Assembly (NCBI GenBank): GCA_013361525.1
Contig: JABFXY010000052.1
Span: forward strand, 1-36,910
Reading direction: 5' to 3'
DNA length: 36,910 bases
DNA from: Polyangiaceae bacterium
Lineage (GTDB): Bacteria; Myxococcota_A; Polyangia; Polyangiales; Polyangiaceae
In this document: one piece after another, positions 1-8,385 of the stretch
How positions within the stretch are numbered: position 1 is the stretch's first letter
Layout: every line of letters begins with the position of its first letter
Translations under genes and position numbers: made by a program
The notes under the pieces: generated by a model
Database searches by the model: none
What the model saw: only the letters and a program-made list of their open reading frames with translations
What the model was told of the DNA's origin: nothing

Positions 1-1
1 A

Positions 2-2779
2 TTAGTCGCTGTCCCAGCTCGTCGATGCACCGTAGGTACCCGAGCCGAGCTTCTTCGGGGGTGGCGGCTGGGGCACGACGAGAGGCGCTGGTTTTTCGCG
101 CGCCGGATGGTTCGTACGCGCAGGCGCCGCGCGGGGCGCGGCGACACGCGTCCGCGCCAGCTCGGCCTCGATCTGATCGCGGAGGTCTGCCGCCTCGACG
201 CTGTCGTCGGAAGCCATGGCCGCAATGCGGACGGCGTCCGAGAGGTCTCGGTCCGCTCTCGTCCTATCGCCGAGCGCGCGATGACTGCGCCCACGGATCC
301 ATTTCGCGCCTGCGATACGGAAGTGGTCGGGGCCGAGCGTCTTTTCGAGGAGCGAAATGCCTTGGTCCAAATGCACGATCGCGTCGGTGTGTTTTCCCTC
401 TGCCGCGTCGACGGAACCAAGGTTGACGAATGCGAGCGCGCGATCCGGATGTGCCGCCTCGGTGAGGATCGAGGCCGCAATATCGAGATGGGCGCGCGCC
501 TCGGCCGTTCGCCCAAGCTCGATGAGGACGATTCCGATGCTGTTCTCCGTCAGACCGACCGACGGATGGCGCTCCCCGAGGAGGAGCTCGAGCTCGCGCG
601 CGCGACCATAGCGCTCGAGCGCCTCCGAGCGACGCTCGAGCAAGCGAAGCACGCCCGCGGCGTTATGGTGATGCCGCGCGATGGCGGGGTGATTGGGGCC
701 GAGGACTTGCTCGTCGATGGCGCGCGCTCGTGTGTGCAGCTCGAGCGCGTCGGCCAGGTCGCCGCGGATTCGTGCCAGATCACCGAGTGCCGTGAGGACG
801 CGCGAGCCGCGTAGGCTCTTGTCGTCTCCGATGCGTTCGTAGGTAGCGAGCGCCTCGTTCAGCTCGATGCTGGCGGTGTCGAGCTCGCCGGACGCTGTAT
901 GCGCGAGCCCAACCTGGAGCAGGTACGCTGCGCGGAGGCTGGGCGGATCGCCGATCCGCGCGATGGCAGCGGCGACCTGCGCTGCGTTCGACTCCACGTC
1001 GGCGAAACGCCCTCGTGATCCGGCGACGGCCATGATCTCGAGCCAGGCCTGCGCCGCCGTTCCGTCCGCACGCGCGGCCAGCGCGACGAGCTGCGCGTCG
1101 GTTGCAAATGCCGAGGCGTCGTCGAAAGACCCCGCGCGCCGGGCAATCCTCGCGGCGAGGACCTTCGCTTCGGCGATGGCCGGCTGGTATCCGATTGCGA
1201 CGGCGTCGGCGACGAGCCGTTTCGCCGTCGGCAGTGCGGCCGTGTAACCACCGGATGCCGCCGTCGCGCGGAGCTCGTCGAGCTCGTGCTCCAAGGTCTC
1301 GAGACGACCGCGCCGATCCGCGTCGGTCGGGCGAGGGTCTTCCCCGAGAAGCGATTCGACGCCGCTGCACTCCGCGATGGATGGCAAATCGAGCACCGCC
1401 GACGTCGCGCCGAGAACCATATCGGCGTTCGCGTTCTCCAATGTCGTGCCCAGCGCGTCGAGCGATTGAAGCCGGCGATCCAGGCAATGCATGCGTGCAT
1501 CGAGCGTCGCTTCCGATTGCTCGTGGCGCACGTGGGTCGCTTCGCACGTTTCACGGTGGGCCTCCTGCCATTGTCCGGTGAAGGTTTGGACGGCGGAGAT
1601 GGTGCGCTCCGCCGACTCTTTCGCAATGGGGCTGTTCGTCGCCTCGAACGCGCGCGTCACCCTTGCGGCGCGCTCGTTACTCCAGACCGGCGCCATTCGG
1701 AGTGGACCTGCGGCGCACGGATCGGGGGCATGCCCCGCGGCCGGCTGCCGCGTCGCGAGAATGGTGATTGCCGCGCCGGCCGCGACGAGCCCCATTGCGG
1801 CGAACCACGGTGCGTAGCGTTGCTGCGGGGTCTGTTGCAGCTCTCGCAGCAGATCGTCCATGGACGAAAATCGCGCATTCGTGGCGGGCGATAGCGCTCG
1901 TTGCAGCGCGCGTTGCACGCGTCGCGGAACACCGAAAAGATCCTCCACCCGCGCGCGGTCGGTCATCGATCGGCGGAGCTCTTCTGGCGTCGATCCGGCG
2001 AAGGGTCGTTTCCCGCTCAATGCCTCGTAGAGGCAGACGGCGAATGCGAATTGGTCGCTATGGGTCGTCGCGTCGCGCTCGTCGAGCTGCTCGGGCGACA
2101 TGTACGCGGGCGTTCCGACGAGGCGCCGTCGGGAGTCGACGTCGGTGTGGCCGATGTCGACCGAGGCCACGCACGCGAGCCCGAAGTCGGTGACGCGAAC
2201 CCGCCCGTCCACGCCCACCATCACATTCTCCGGTTTGAAATCTCGGTGCACGATGCCGGCGCGGTGCGCGGCCGCGAGGCCTTCACCCGCTTGAGCGAAG
2301 ACCGATCGGATCTCCTCGTACGCGCGCTTCTTCGAAAGCAGCCACGCGCGCAGCGTCTCGCCCTCGACGTACTCCATCGACAGATAGATCTCGGGCTCGA
2401 CGTGACCGACCTCGTAGACCGCCGCGACGTTCGGGTGAGAGAGGCGCGCCATCGCCTGCGCCTCACGCGCCATTCGATCGGCGGAGCTCGCGCTTGCGCC
2501 CGGCCGAATCAGCTTGAGGGCCACGCGCCGGTCGAGCGCCGGATCGTGGGCGAGGTACACCACCCCCATCGCGCCGCGGCCGAGCTTGTCGAGCACGCGG
2601 TGCCTGCCCACCATCGCTCCCGGGGCGGGTGCGCCTGCAGGGGCTCCGCCGGCCAGTGCGGCGACGAGGGTGCTGCACGTCGTGCAGCCGTCGAGGTGCG
2701 CTTCGACTTGGCGAAGACGCTCGCCGGCCAGGCGGCCGTGCACGAGATCGTCGACCGCCGCATCGTCGAGACAGCCCAT
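2..2779 (-). CDS. Membrane Ser/Thr protein kinase with N-terminal zinc finger and C-terminal TPRs
   Basis: This is a 925-residue protein if it starts at the ATG at 2779. An in-frame ATG at 2833 would add 18 residues and overlap the start codon of the divergent sigma gene, so the shorter form is preferred; neither start has a clear Shine-Dalgarno. The N terminus has the anti-sigma-type zinc pattern HLDGCTTC (H28, C32, C35). A Hanks kinase domain follows: glycine loop GRGAMGVVY, VALKLI lysine, HRDFKPEN catalytic loop, DFGLA and GTPAYMSPE. Next come one transmembrane helix (near YAPWFAAMGLVAAGAA), an extracytoplasmic part and a series of TPRs of the kinesin-light-chain style, ending in a Pro/Lys-rich tail. 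All catalytic residues are present, so the kinase should be active. The zinc finger and the divergent sigma gene suggest that it binds or phosphorylates that sigma factor (inference). Confidence 0.93.
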   Translation of the reverse strand: MGCLDDAAVDDLVHGRLAGERLRQVEAHLDGCTTCSTLVAALAGGAPAGAPAPGAMVGRHRVLDKLGRGAMGVVYLAHDPALDRRVALKLIRPGASASSADRMAREAQAMARLSHPNVAAVYEVGHVEPEIYLSMEYVEGETLRAWLLSKKRAYEEIRSVFAQAGEGLAAAHRAGIVHRDFKPENVMVGVDGRVRVTDFGLACVASVDIGHTDVDSRRRLVGTPAYMSPEQLDERDATTHSDQFAFAVCLYEALSGKRPFAGSTPEELRRSMTDRARVEDLFGVPRRVQRALQRALSPATNARFSSMDDLLRELQQTPQQRYAPWFAAMGLVAAGAAITILATRQPAAGHAPDPCAAGPLRMAPVWSNERAARVTRAFEATNSPIAKESAERTISAVQTFTGQWQEAHRETCEATHVRHEQSEATLDARMHCLDRRLQSLDALGTTLENANADMVLGATSAVLDLPSIAECSGVESLLGEDPRPTDADRRGRLETLEHELDELRATAASGGYTAALPTAKRLVADAVAIGYQPAIAEAKVLAARIARRAGSFDDASAFATDAQLVALAARADGTAAQAWLEIMAVAGSRGRFADVESNAAQVAAAIARIGDPPSLRAAYLLQVGLAHTASGELDTASIELNEALATYERIGDDKSLRGSRVLTALGDLARIRGDLADALELHTRARAIDEQVLGPNHPAIARHHHNAAGVLRLLERRSEALERYGRARELELLLGERHPSVGLTENSIGIVLIELGRTAEARAHLDIAASILTEAAHPDRALAFVNLGSVDAAEGKHTDAIVHLDQGISLLEKTLGPDHFRIAGAKWIRGRSHRALGDRTRADRDLSDAVRIAAMASDDSVEAADLRDQIEAELARTRVAAPRAAPARTNHPAREKPAPLVVPQPPPPKKLGSGTYGASTSWDSD

Positions 2780-2831
2780 TGCCGAGTTGGAGGCTAGCCC
2801 TCGATCTTCGGCATTGCTACCGTGCAATCGC

Positions 2832-3734
2832 ATGTCGAGCCTTCCTCTCGCGGAGGTCTTCGTCGGAGCGAGCTCTGGTTCTCGTGAGGCAATGGCCGAC
2901 CTCGAGCATCGATTGGCAGCGCTCTGTGGCGTCGCGGAGCACGAGCTGCCGGACGTTCGGATCGAGCGAGGGGTGTTCGTGGCCTATCTCCGTCGACGCG
3001 TCCGTCGGGACGAGCTCGACTCGCTCGACCCTGCGGCGCTCGTGGAGCTCTACCTCGTGGCTGCGCTTCGAGAAGGAAAGCACGCTGCGCAGGCTGTTTT
3101 CGAGGCACGTTACGTCGCGTCGCTCGGGTCCCGCATCGGAACGATTCGACTGTCGGACGCGGACCTCGACGAGGTCAAACAGCGAGCTCGCGCCAAACTG
3201 CTCGTGCCCGACGAAGCCGGTGTTTTGCGGATCGAAGAGTATGCAGGGCGGGGTCGCCTCGCGGGTCTCGTGCGCGTCGTCGTGACGCGAGAGGCGTTGA
3301 CGCTCAAGCGACGCACGCAGCGCGAGGATCCGCTGCAGGAAGGAGATCTCGCGGAGCCGATGGCCGACGCTTGGGATCCCGGTATCGAGGTGCTCAAGGG
3401 CAAGGCGCGCGCGGCGTTTCGGGAGGCATTCAGCGCAGCGGTGCGCCGCCTCACCCCCCGCGAGCGGAACCTCTTGCGCCTGCACCTGCTCGGCGGCGTA
3501 ACGCTCGAGAGCCTCGCGGCGATGTACGGCGTTCACCGCGCGACCGTGGTTCGATGGCTCGCCGCCGCTCGCGGCACGGTGCTCGACGAAACCCGAAAGG
3601 GCCTCGGCGCCTCCCTTCGAGTCCGCGGCCCCGAGCTCGAGAGCATCATGGAAGCGATTCGCGGCAGCCTCGACCTCAGCGTCGAACGCCTGCTCGCGAC
3701 CCTTGCTCCCGATTCTCAAGATCATCCCGACTAG
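2832..3734 (+). CDS. ECF-like sigma-70 family sigma factor
   Basis: This 300-residue protein starts with ATG at 2832. The N-terminal part is an extension of roughly 65 residues not typical of minimal ECF factors. A region-2-like stretch follows, with a DEVKQRARAKLL segment and the YAGRGRLAGLVRV pattern typical of the end of sigma-2. Region 4 lies near residues 200-250: LTPRERNLLRLHLLGG followed by the helix-turn-helix LESLAAMYGVHRATVVRWL. After region 4 there is an extra C-terminal helical stretch of about 50 residues, which may be regulatory. The gene is divergent from the zinc-finger Ser/Thr kinase, an arrangement known for kinase-linked ECF groups in Myxococcota and Planctomycetota. Its targets are unknown; autoregulation of both genes from the very short shared region is plausible. 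Confidence 0.88.
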   Translation: MSSLPLAEVFVGASSGSREAMADLEHRLAALCGVAEHELPDVRIERGVFVAYLRRRVRRDELDSLDPAALVELYLVAALREGKHAAQAVFEARYVASLGSRIGTIRLSDADLDEVKQRARAKLLVPDEAGVLRIEEYAGRGRLAGLVRVVVTREALTLKRRTQREDPLQEGDLAEPMADAWDPGIEVLKGKARAAFREAFSAAVRRLTPRERNLLRLHLLGGVTLESLAAMYGVHRATVVRWLAAARGTVLDETRKGLGASLRVRGPELESIMEAIRGSLDLSVERLLATLAPDSQDHPD

Positions 3735-3755
3735 AAACGCGGAGCCCCCCGAGAT

Positions 3756-3781
3756 CGGCGCACGAAAAAAATTCTGCGCCG
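3756..3781 (+). terminator. Hairpin between the sigma gene and the ferritin-like gene
   Basis: The arms CGGCGCA (3756-3762) and TGCGCCG (3775-3781) are perfect complements. After a one-base bulge the stem continues with GAA/TTC around an A-rich loop. It begins 22 bases after the sigma stop codon. There is no downstream T-run, so it is not a classical intrinsic terminator; it may attenuate or protect an mRNA end. Confidence 0.35.
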
Positions 3782-3808
3782 CTTGGAGCGGTCCTGCGTT
3801 TACCGGGC

Positions 3809-4594
3809 ATGACAGCCCAAGAACTGGTCGATCTCCGGCACGAGGCGCGACGCCTCAGGCCAACGCTGCCAAACCACACTGCCTATACGGAGCACGCCCT
3901 GGCGGCTTGGCGCGGGCGCATGATCAACGAGCACGGCTCCGCCCGCGTGTTTCGTGCGCTCTCGGAGCAGCTCGATCGAGCCGGGATGCTCGGCGCGGCC
4001 GAATGCGCGACCTTTGCGCAGGAAGAGCGCCGTCACGGCGTTCTCTGCGGAGCGGTCGTCGAGGCCCTCGGGGGACAGGCGACGTTCGTGGAGATGCCGT
4101 CGAGCTATCCGATCCATTCGGATGTGTCGCGATTCGAGGGGTGCCTGCGCAACGTACTTTCGATTTGCTGCATGAGCGAGACGGTCGCGGTCGCGCTCAT
4201 CAGTGCCGAGCGTCTCGCGATGGAACCCGGAGCCCTTCGTGATCTGTTGGAGGACATCCTCAAAGACGAGATCGGCCACGCGCGCTTCGGCTGGAAGCTC
4301 GTCGCCGGCGCATTGCCGAGGGTCGACGACGCGATGCGTGCGCGGCTGGATCGTTACCTCTCGGTGGCATTCGCCCACCTCGAGCGCCACGAGCTCGAAC
4401 ACATCGACGAAGGCCCCGGGCTCGGGGGCGACAGCGCATCGCTCGGATTGTGTGACGGCCGCGCGATGCGGTCACTGTTCGAGTCGACCGTTCGCGAGGT
4501 GATCGTGCCTCGCCTCGAGGGAATGGGTTTTTCTGCCGCGCGCGCGTGGGAATACCGAAGCGAGGCGCTCGCCGTGTGGAAGGAGGCGGTATGA
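3809..4594 (+). CDS. Ferritin-like di-iron protein
   Basis: This is a 261-residue, mostly helical, soluble protein without a signal peptide. The four-helix di-iron ligand set is visible with the correct order and spacing: E41 (INEHGS), E73-x2-H76 (EERRH), E124 (MSETVAV) and E154-x2-H157 (DEIGH). It therefore probably binds two irons and could be an oxidase, oxygenase or iron-handling protein. I cannot assign a named subfamily; it is longer than bacterioferritin or rubrerythrin and lacks a rubredoxin domain. Its stop overlaps the start of the exported dioxygenase-like gene (ATGA), so the two are very likely co-translated. The start ATG at 3809 is the first in this frame after the upstream hairpin and gives a natural N terminus. 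Confidence 0.8.
   Translation: MTAQELVDLRHEARRLRPTLPNHTAYTEHALAAWRGRMINEHGSARVFRALSEQLDRAGMLGAAECATFAQEERRHGVLCGAVVEALGGQATFVEMPSSYPIHSDVSRFEGCLRNVLSICCMSETVAVALISAERLAMEPGALRDLLEDILKDEIGHARFGWKLVAGALPRVDDAMRARLDRYLSVAFAHLERHELEHIDEGPGLGGDSASLGLCDGRAMRSLFESTVREVIVPRLEGMGFSAARAWEYRSEALAVWKEAV
4580..4594 (+). promoter_or_regulatory. Strong Shine-Dalgarno and ATGA stop/start overlap
   Basis: AAGGAGG at 4580-4586 is a near-perfect ribosome binding site four bases before ATG at 4591. The start codon overlaps the TGA stop of the ferritin-like gene (4592-4594). This fixes the start of the downstream gene and implies translational coupling. It is one of the few textbook ribosome binding sites in the window. 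Confidence 0.85.
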
Positions 4595-5262
4595 GCTCGT
4601 TCATTTCGCGCAGGCACATCATCGGCGGTGGTCTCGGTCTGTTCACCGGCGTCGTCCCGCAGCTCGTTACCGGGTGTGCGGAGGGGCAGGCACGGGCCGC
4701 GCGGGGAATGGGGCTCGAGCCACCGAATCGGAGGGGCAATATCGCGTGCGGCGGCTGCTCCGTTACCGAGCGCAACACCGAGGGACCTTATTATCGGAGC
4801 GGCGCCCCATTTCGGTCGAATCTCGTCGACAAGGGCATACCCGGCGTCGCGCTCACACTGCACGGCACGGTTCAATCCATCGATTGCATGCCCATCGCCG
4901 AGGCGCTGGTCGACGTGTGGCAAGCGGATGGGGAAGGGCGATACGACAACGACGGTACGTTCGCGAAGGACTCGCCGCTTCGGTTGCGCGGGCGCGTTCG
5001 ATGCGACAAGACGGGCGCATTCACCATTCGGACGGTCGTGCCGGGCAACTACCTCGACGGAAAGAAATACCGCCCGGCGCATATCCACGTGAAGGTCGCA
5101 GGCGCCGGACACCAAGAGCTGACGACACAGCTGTACTTCCCCGAGGATCGATACAACGAGAGCGACCGTTTCTTCCTGCCGTCGCTCGTTCTCGATATGT
5201 CCAAGGACGACCAAGGGCTTCGCGGCGGCTACGATTTCGTGCTGCTCCCGAATCGAGCATAG
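4591..5262 (+). CDS. Exported intradiol ring-cleavage dioxygenase-like lipoprotein
   Basis: This 223-residue protein has a Tat-like start (SRRHIIGGG) and a lipobox LVTGC with Cys29, so it is probably exported folded and lipid-anchored. From about residue 60 it matches the intradiol dioxygenase family (protocatechuate 3,4-dioxygenase and catechol 1,2-dioxygenase fold): GPYY at 65-68, VWQADGEGRY, VVPGNY and RPAHIHVKV. The four Fe(III) ligands of the family can be placed as Y118, Y154, H164 and H166. This is the short, single-chain extracytoplasmic type, not the heterodimeric protocatechuate enzyme. Two extra cysteines (C53, C56) lie before the domain. The substrate is unknown; aromatic catechols would be the family expectation. 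It is coupled to the ferritin-like gene, suggesting a joint iron/oxygen function (inference). Confidence 0.87.
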   Translation: MSSFISRRHIIGGGLGLFTGVVPQLVTGCAEGQARAARGMGLEPPNRRGNIACGGCSVTERNTEGPYYRSGAPFRSNLVDKGIPGVALTLHGTVQSIDCMPIAEALVDVWQADGEGRYDNDGTFAKDSPLRLRGRVRCDKTGAFTIRTVVPGNYLDGKKYRPAHIHVKVAGAGHQELTTQLYFPEDRYNESDRFFLPSLVLDMSKDDQGLRGGYDFVLLPNRA

Positions 5263-5302
5263 CGCGCACAATTCTTAAGAGTCGTGGTGGGGGTGGCGCG
5301 CT

Positions 5303-6235
5303 ATGCATTCGTGTATGGCGAACCTCGGTGCACGATCGACGGCGGAAGAAGCGCTTCGAGGCATTTCTCTTCGAGGGAAGACGGCGCTCGTCACGGGCGC
5401 GTCGTCGGGGCTCGGAATCGAGACCAGCCGCGTGCTCGCCCTCGCGGGGGCGAACGTGGTCATGGCCGCGCGGAACACGGCGGCGGCCGAGGAGGTCGCT
5501 CGGTCGCTGCGCGAAGCGCTCCCTCGCGGTGCCGGCATCCTCTCCGTCCGCGCGCTGGATCTCGCGGACCTCGGGTCCATTCATGCATTCGCCAAGGCCT
5601 ATCGCGCCCGTGGCGAGCCACTTCACTTGCTCGTCAACAACGCGGGCGTCATGGCCACCCCGCGCGGTACCACCGCGCAGGGACACGAGCTGCAGCTCGG
5701 GACGAACCACCTCGGCCATTTCGCCCTCACGATGGCGCTCGAGCCGGTCCTCCGCGCCTCCGCACCGGGGCGTGTCGTCACGGTATCGAGTGGGCTGCAC
5801 GTGCGCGGGAGCACCGAGCGAATGATGGAGACACTGAGGAGCGACCCCTCGTACCAGAAGCGCAAATACGTTCCATTCGATGCGTACGGCGATTCGAAGC
5901 TCGCGAACATCCTCTTCGCGCGCGAGCTCGCCAATCGGCTCGGCCCTGCCATTGTCGCCTTTTCGCTTCACCCCGGCGTGATCCCGACGCCGTTGAGCCG
6001 CAACCTTGGCGTGGGCGGTTGGCTCTTCCGTGTGTTCGGCCGACCTTTCATGAAATCGGTCCCGCAAGGCGCCGCGACCACGATCTTCGGGGCGACGGCC
6101 CCAGAGCTCGAAGGGCGTTCGGGCGAGTATCTCTCCGATTGCGCGATTGCGCGATCGAGCAGCGACGGGCGCGATAGTGAGGCTGCTCGCGTTCTGTGGA
6201 AGGAAAGCGAGCGGCTCGTCGCGTCGACCGCGTAG
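5303..6235 (+). CDS. Short-chain dehydrogenase/reductase
   Basis: This 310-residue protein is of the classical/extended SDR type resembling the retinol-dehydrogenase and WW-domain-oxidoreductase branch. Visible motifs are the Rossmann TGASSGLG (31-38), NNAG (112-115), the catalytic serine region VTVSSG (159-164) and YGDSK with Y195 and K199. The acidic/basic signature after beta-2 (MAARN) suits NADP(H), which is inference. The Met at residue 5 (ATG at 5315) is an alternative start; the ATG at 5303 is preceded by a G-rich stretch. The gene lies 40 bases after the dioxygenase-like gene in the same direction and may be co-transcribed. The substrate cannot be read from sequence. Confidence 0.92.
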   Translation: MHSCMANLGARSTAEEALRGISLRGKTALVTGASSGLGIETSRVLALAGANVVMAARNTAAAEEVARSLREALPRGAGILSVRALDLADLGSIHAFAKAYRARGEPLHLLVNNAGVMATPRGTTAQGHELQLGTNHLGHFALTMALEPVLRASAPGRVVTVSSGLHVRGSTERMMETLRSDPSYQKRKYVPFDAYGDSKLANILFARELANRLGPAIVAFSLHPGVIPTPLSRNLGVGGWLFRVFGRPFMKSVPQGAATTIFGATAPELEGRSGEYLSDCAIARSSSDGRDSEAARVLWKESERLVASTA

Positions 6236-6314
6236 ACACCTCGGATCGTGACGAGTGTGTGAAGGCTGGGCCCCTCGTCCTGGACTTTGGCGCTTCGTGC
6301 GCCATGAACACGAT

Positions 6315-6746
6315 ATGGCGAAGGTGTTGGCGGAGAGTCTGTTGTGGACGCTCGAGTACGACGAAGCGCGCCATTTGCTTCTCGCGCGCCGCACGAAGGC
6401 ACCGTGGCCGCTCGACGAGCAAGGTGGCTCGTTCGTGTCGCTGAACCTCACCGTCCGCGCGGAAGGCATCGACCCACACAAGACGTCGCTGCTCGTCGAT
6501 CTTCGCAACTCGCCGATGCGCAATGACGAAGAGTTCGAGCACGCCATCGCTGCGCGTCGACGTGAGCTCGACTCCGCGCTGCGCGCCTTCGCGCGCTCCG
6601 CCTATCTGGTTCGGACGCCGGCAGGGAAGCTCCAGATCCAGCGATATCTGCGCGAGGACGGCGTGAGCCGCCCGGTGTTCGACGACGAGGCGGCAGCGAT
6701 TCGGTACCTCGTTCAGCGCGATACGGTGCATCGCACCGCACGCTGA
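6315..6746 (+). CDS. Small uncharacterised cytosolic protein
   Basis: This is a 143-residue protein with no signal peptide and no family that I recognise. It starts MAKVLAESLLWTLEYDEARH; the longer in-frame form beginning at 6255 has an atypical N terminus. Predicted strands with charged tips (HLLLARRTKAPW, SLLVDLRNSPMRNDEE) are followed by a charged helix (EHAIAARRRELDSALRAF) and a final helical part. The alternating strand/helix pattern and the phrase LLVDLRNSPMRN resemble small STAS-like proteins, but this is weak. It lies between the SDR and a lipoprotein gene on the same strand. Confidence 0.7.
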   Translation: MAKVLAESLLWTLEYDEARHLLLARRTKAPWPLDEQGGSFVSLNLTVRAEGIDPHKTSLLVDLRNSPMRNDEEFEHAIAARRRELDSALRAFARSAYLVRTPAGKLQIQRYLREDGVSRPVFDDEAAAIRYLVQRDTVHRTAR

Positions 6747-6812
6747 GTCGATACGGAGCGGCGCGATAGCCACGGCAAAAGCGCCGGTGTTTCGGTATGA
6801 TGGCGTCCTAAT

Positions 6813-7766
6813 ATGCGCCTCTTGCAGTCTCTTGCGTTCTTGAGCGCGGTCTCGATCTTCCAGAGCGGATGTTTTCTCGATTCGATGGGGTCCCCGCCCG
6901 AGGGCGGCGCGGGCGGCGCGGAGCCAATCGGTGGAAGCGACCCGGTGACGACGTCGTCCTCGTCGACGACGACCGGCGGCGGTGACGTCGGCGGCGCTGG
7001 CGCGGCGGGCGGCGGTGGCAACACGGCGACGGGCGGGCAGGGGGGCACGGGTGAAGGCGGCGAGGGCGGCGAAGGCGGAGCGCCGCCCCCTCCCTGTGAG
7101 GGGTATTTGGATCTCGACGGCGAAGAGAACGACGTCGCGACCGCCGGATCCGACGATGGGCTGGACGCGGACGCGTTCTCGTTCGGCGCGCGGATCCGTC
7201 TCGATGCGCTCCCCTCCAACTTCGAGATCAATGGCGAGTACGACCTGGCCTATGTCTTCGAGCGGTGGAGCACGAATGCCGGGGGGCAGGGCTATTACAT
7301 CGGCTTTTACGACAGCGCCGACACCAACGGTGCCCAATACGCAAACCCCTTCGTGGGATTGCGTGGCAATGGCAATGATTGCGTCGCGTACGGCAACGCG
7401 CCGCTTCCTTTGAACCAGTGGCACTACATCGCGGGCTCGTTCGATCCCGACAACGGCGGCGTGCTCACGTTCTATTTCGACGGCGTGGCGATCGGTACCG
7501 GTGCGTGCAGCGGTGATGGTCCCCTCGGTGACTTCGGCGGAACGTTCGCTGTCGGCGTCTCCGCTTCCGGCATCGATGCTTCGGTCGACGACGTCTTCCT
7601 CCGCGCGAGCACGACCCCGCTCCCCCCGGGTGACGCCACCTGCGAGAGCGACGTCATCGCGGCCTTCACGTTCGACGACGATTCACTGGCGTCGTCTTGT
7701 GCGGTCGACCGTTCGTTCGTGTTTGCTCCGAGCCCGAACGATCCGACCCATGTTTGTGAGCCTTGA
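6813..7766 (+). CDS. LamG/concanavalin-like surface lipoprotein
   Basis: This 317-residue protein has a signal peptide ending FQSGC, with Cys20 the likely lipidated residue. A long Gly/Ser/Thr-rich low-complexity linker follows (about residues 27-90), typical of myxobacterial surface lipoproteins. The C-terminal ~220 residues look like a LamG/concanavalin-A jelly-roll: YLDLDGEENDVA, FSFGARIRLDALP, NQWHYIAGSFD, LTFYFDGVAIG and VDDVFLRAS. Such domains bind carbohydrate or act as adhesion modules; no catalytic residues are evident. The last 33 codons overlap, antisense, the end of the convergent TetR gene. Confidence 0.82.
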   Translation: MRLLQSLAFLSAVSIFQSGCFLDSMGSPPEGGAGGAEPIGGSDPVTTSSSSTTTGGGDVGGAGAAGGGGNTATGGQGGTGEGGEGGEGGAPPPPCEGYLDLDGEENDVATAGSDDGLDADAFSFGARIRLDALPSNFEINGEYDLAYVFERWSTNAGGQGYYIGFYDSADTNGAQYANPFVGLRGNGNDCVAYGNAPLPLNQWHYIAGSFDPDNGGVLTFYFDGVAIGTGACSGDGPLGDFGGTFAVGVSASGIDASVDDVFLRASTTPLPPGDATCESDVIAAFTFDDDSLASSCAVDRSFVFAPSPNDPTHVCEP

Positions 7767-8385
7767 TGGGCTGCGTCAGGGCGGCGATCGCACCGCCGAG
7801 CAGCACCAGCCGTTCGGCGTCGAGGTCCTTGTCCTCGAAGAGGATGCGGTGAATGGCCTCCCCGTCGAAGGTGCAAACGACGGTGTCGACCATGGTGCGG
7901 AAGCTCGGCCCGAGCAGCCGCGCCAGGTCCGGCAAGAGCTCGCGCGCGAGCTCCTCGATATGGTCGTAATACGCGCGCGCGGCCGGCTTCATCGCGCGTG
8001 CGAGCTCGACGTTGGTCCGCGCCGCGATCGACAGCTCGTAGAAGGCCTGATTCACGCGAGACCTGCATTGCTCGCGGAGCAGCTGCATGGCGACCAAAAG
8101 CGGATCACCGCCGCCTGATGCCGTGAAGCGCCGTCGATAGTCGGCGAGGACCCGTGCACCGATGTCGTTGCAGACCTCGACGAGCAATGCCTCCCGTGTC
8201 GGAAAATGGCGAAACAGCGCGCCTTGCGACACGCCCGCGCGGTTGCAGATCACCTGCACTGTCGCGCCGGAGTAGCCCTCGTCGATCAGCGCGTCCGCGG
8301 CCGCGTCGAGGAGCTTTCGAATGGTGGCCTCGCGCCGCTCGGATTGCGTGCGGCGCGGAGGTTTGGAAGGTAACGAAGATCCCAT
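7666..8385 (-). CDS. TetR-family transcriptional regulator
   Basis: This is a 239-residue regulator. The N-terminal DNA-binding domain is clear: RREATIRKLLDAAADALIDEGY, then TVQVICNRAGVSQGALFRHFPTREAL, the TetR helix-turn-helix. The remainder is an all-helical ligand-binding domain, followed by a basic, probably disordered tail of roughly 35 residues (GSDRSGSEQTRTNGR region) encoded opposite the end of the LamG lipoprotein gene. The start ATG at 8385 directly abuts the TGA stop of the upstream amidohydrolase, so the two are almost certainly one operon. An inverted repeat upstream of the amidohydrolase (10216-10239) is the obvious candidate operator, which would give autoregulation of the pair. 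Confidence 0.93.
   Translation of the reverse strand: MGSSLPSKPPRRTQSERREATIRKLLDAAADALIDEGYSGATVQVICNRAGVSQGALFRHFPTREALLVEVCNDIGARVLADYRRRFTASGGGDPLLVAMQLLREQCRSRVNQAFYELSIAARTNVELARAMKPAARAYYDHIEELARELLPDLARLLGPSFRTMVDTVVCTFDGEAIHRILFEDKDLDAERLVLLGGAIAALTQPIKAHKHGSDRSGSEQTRTNGRPHKTTPVNRRRT

Noticed and set aside
6747..6812. Possible hairpin CGGC/GCCG before the LamG lipoprotein gene
   Set aside because: The arms are only four bases, which is expected by chance in this composition.
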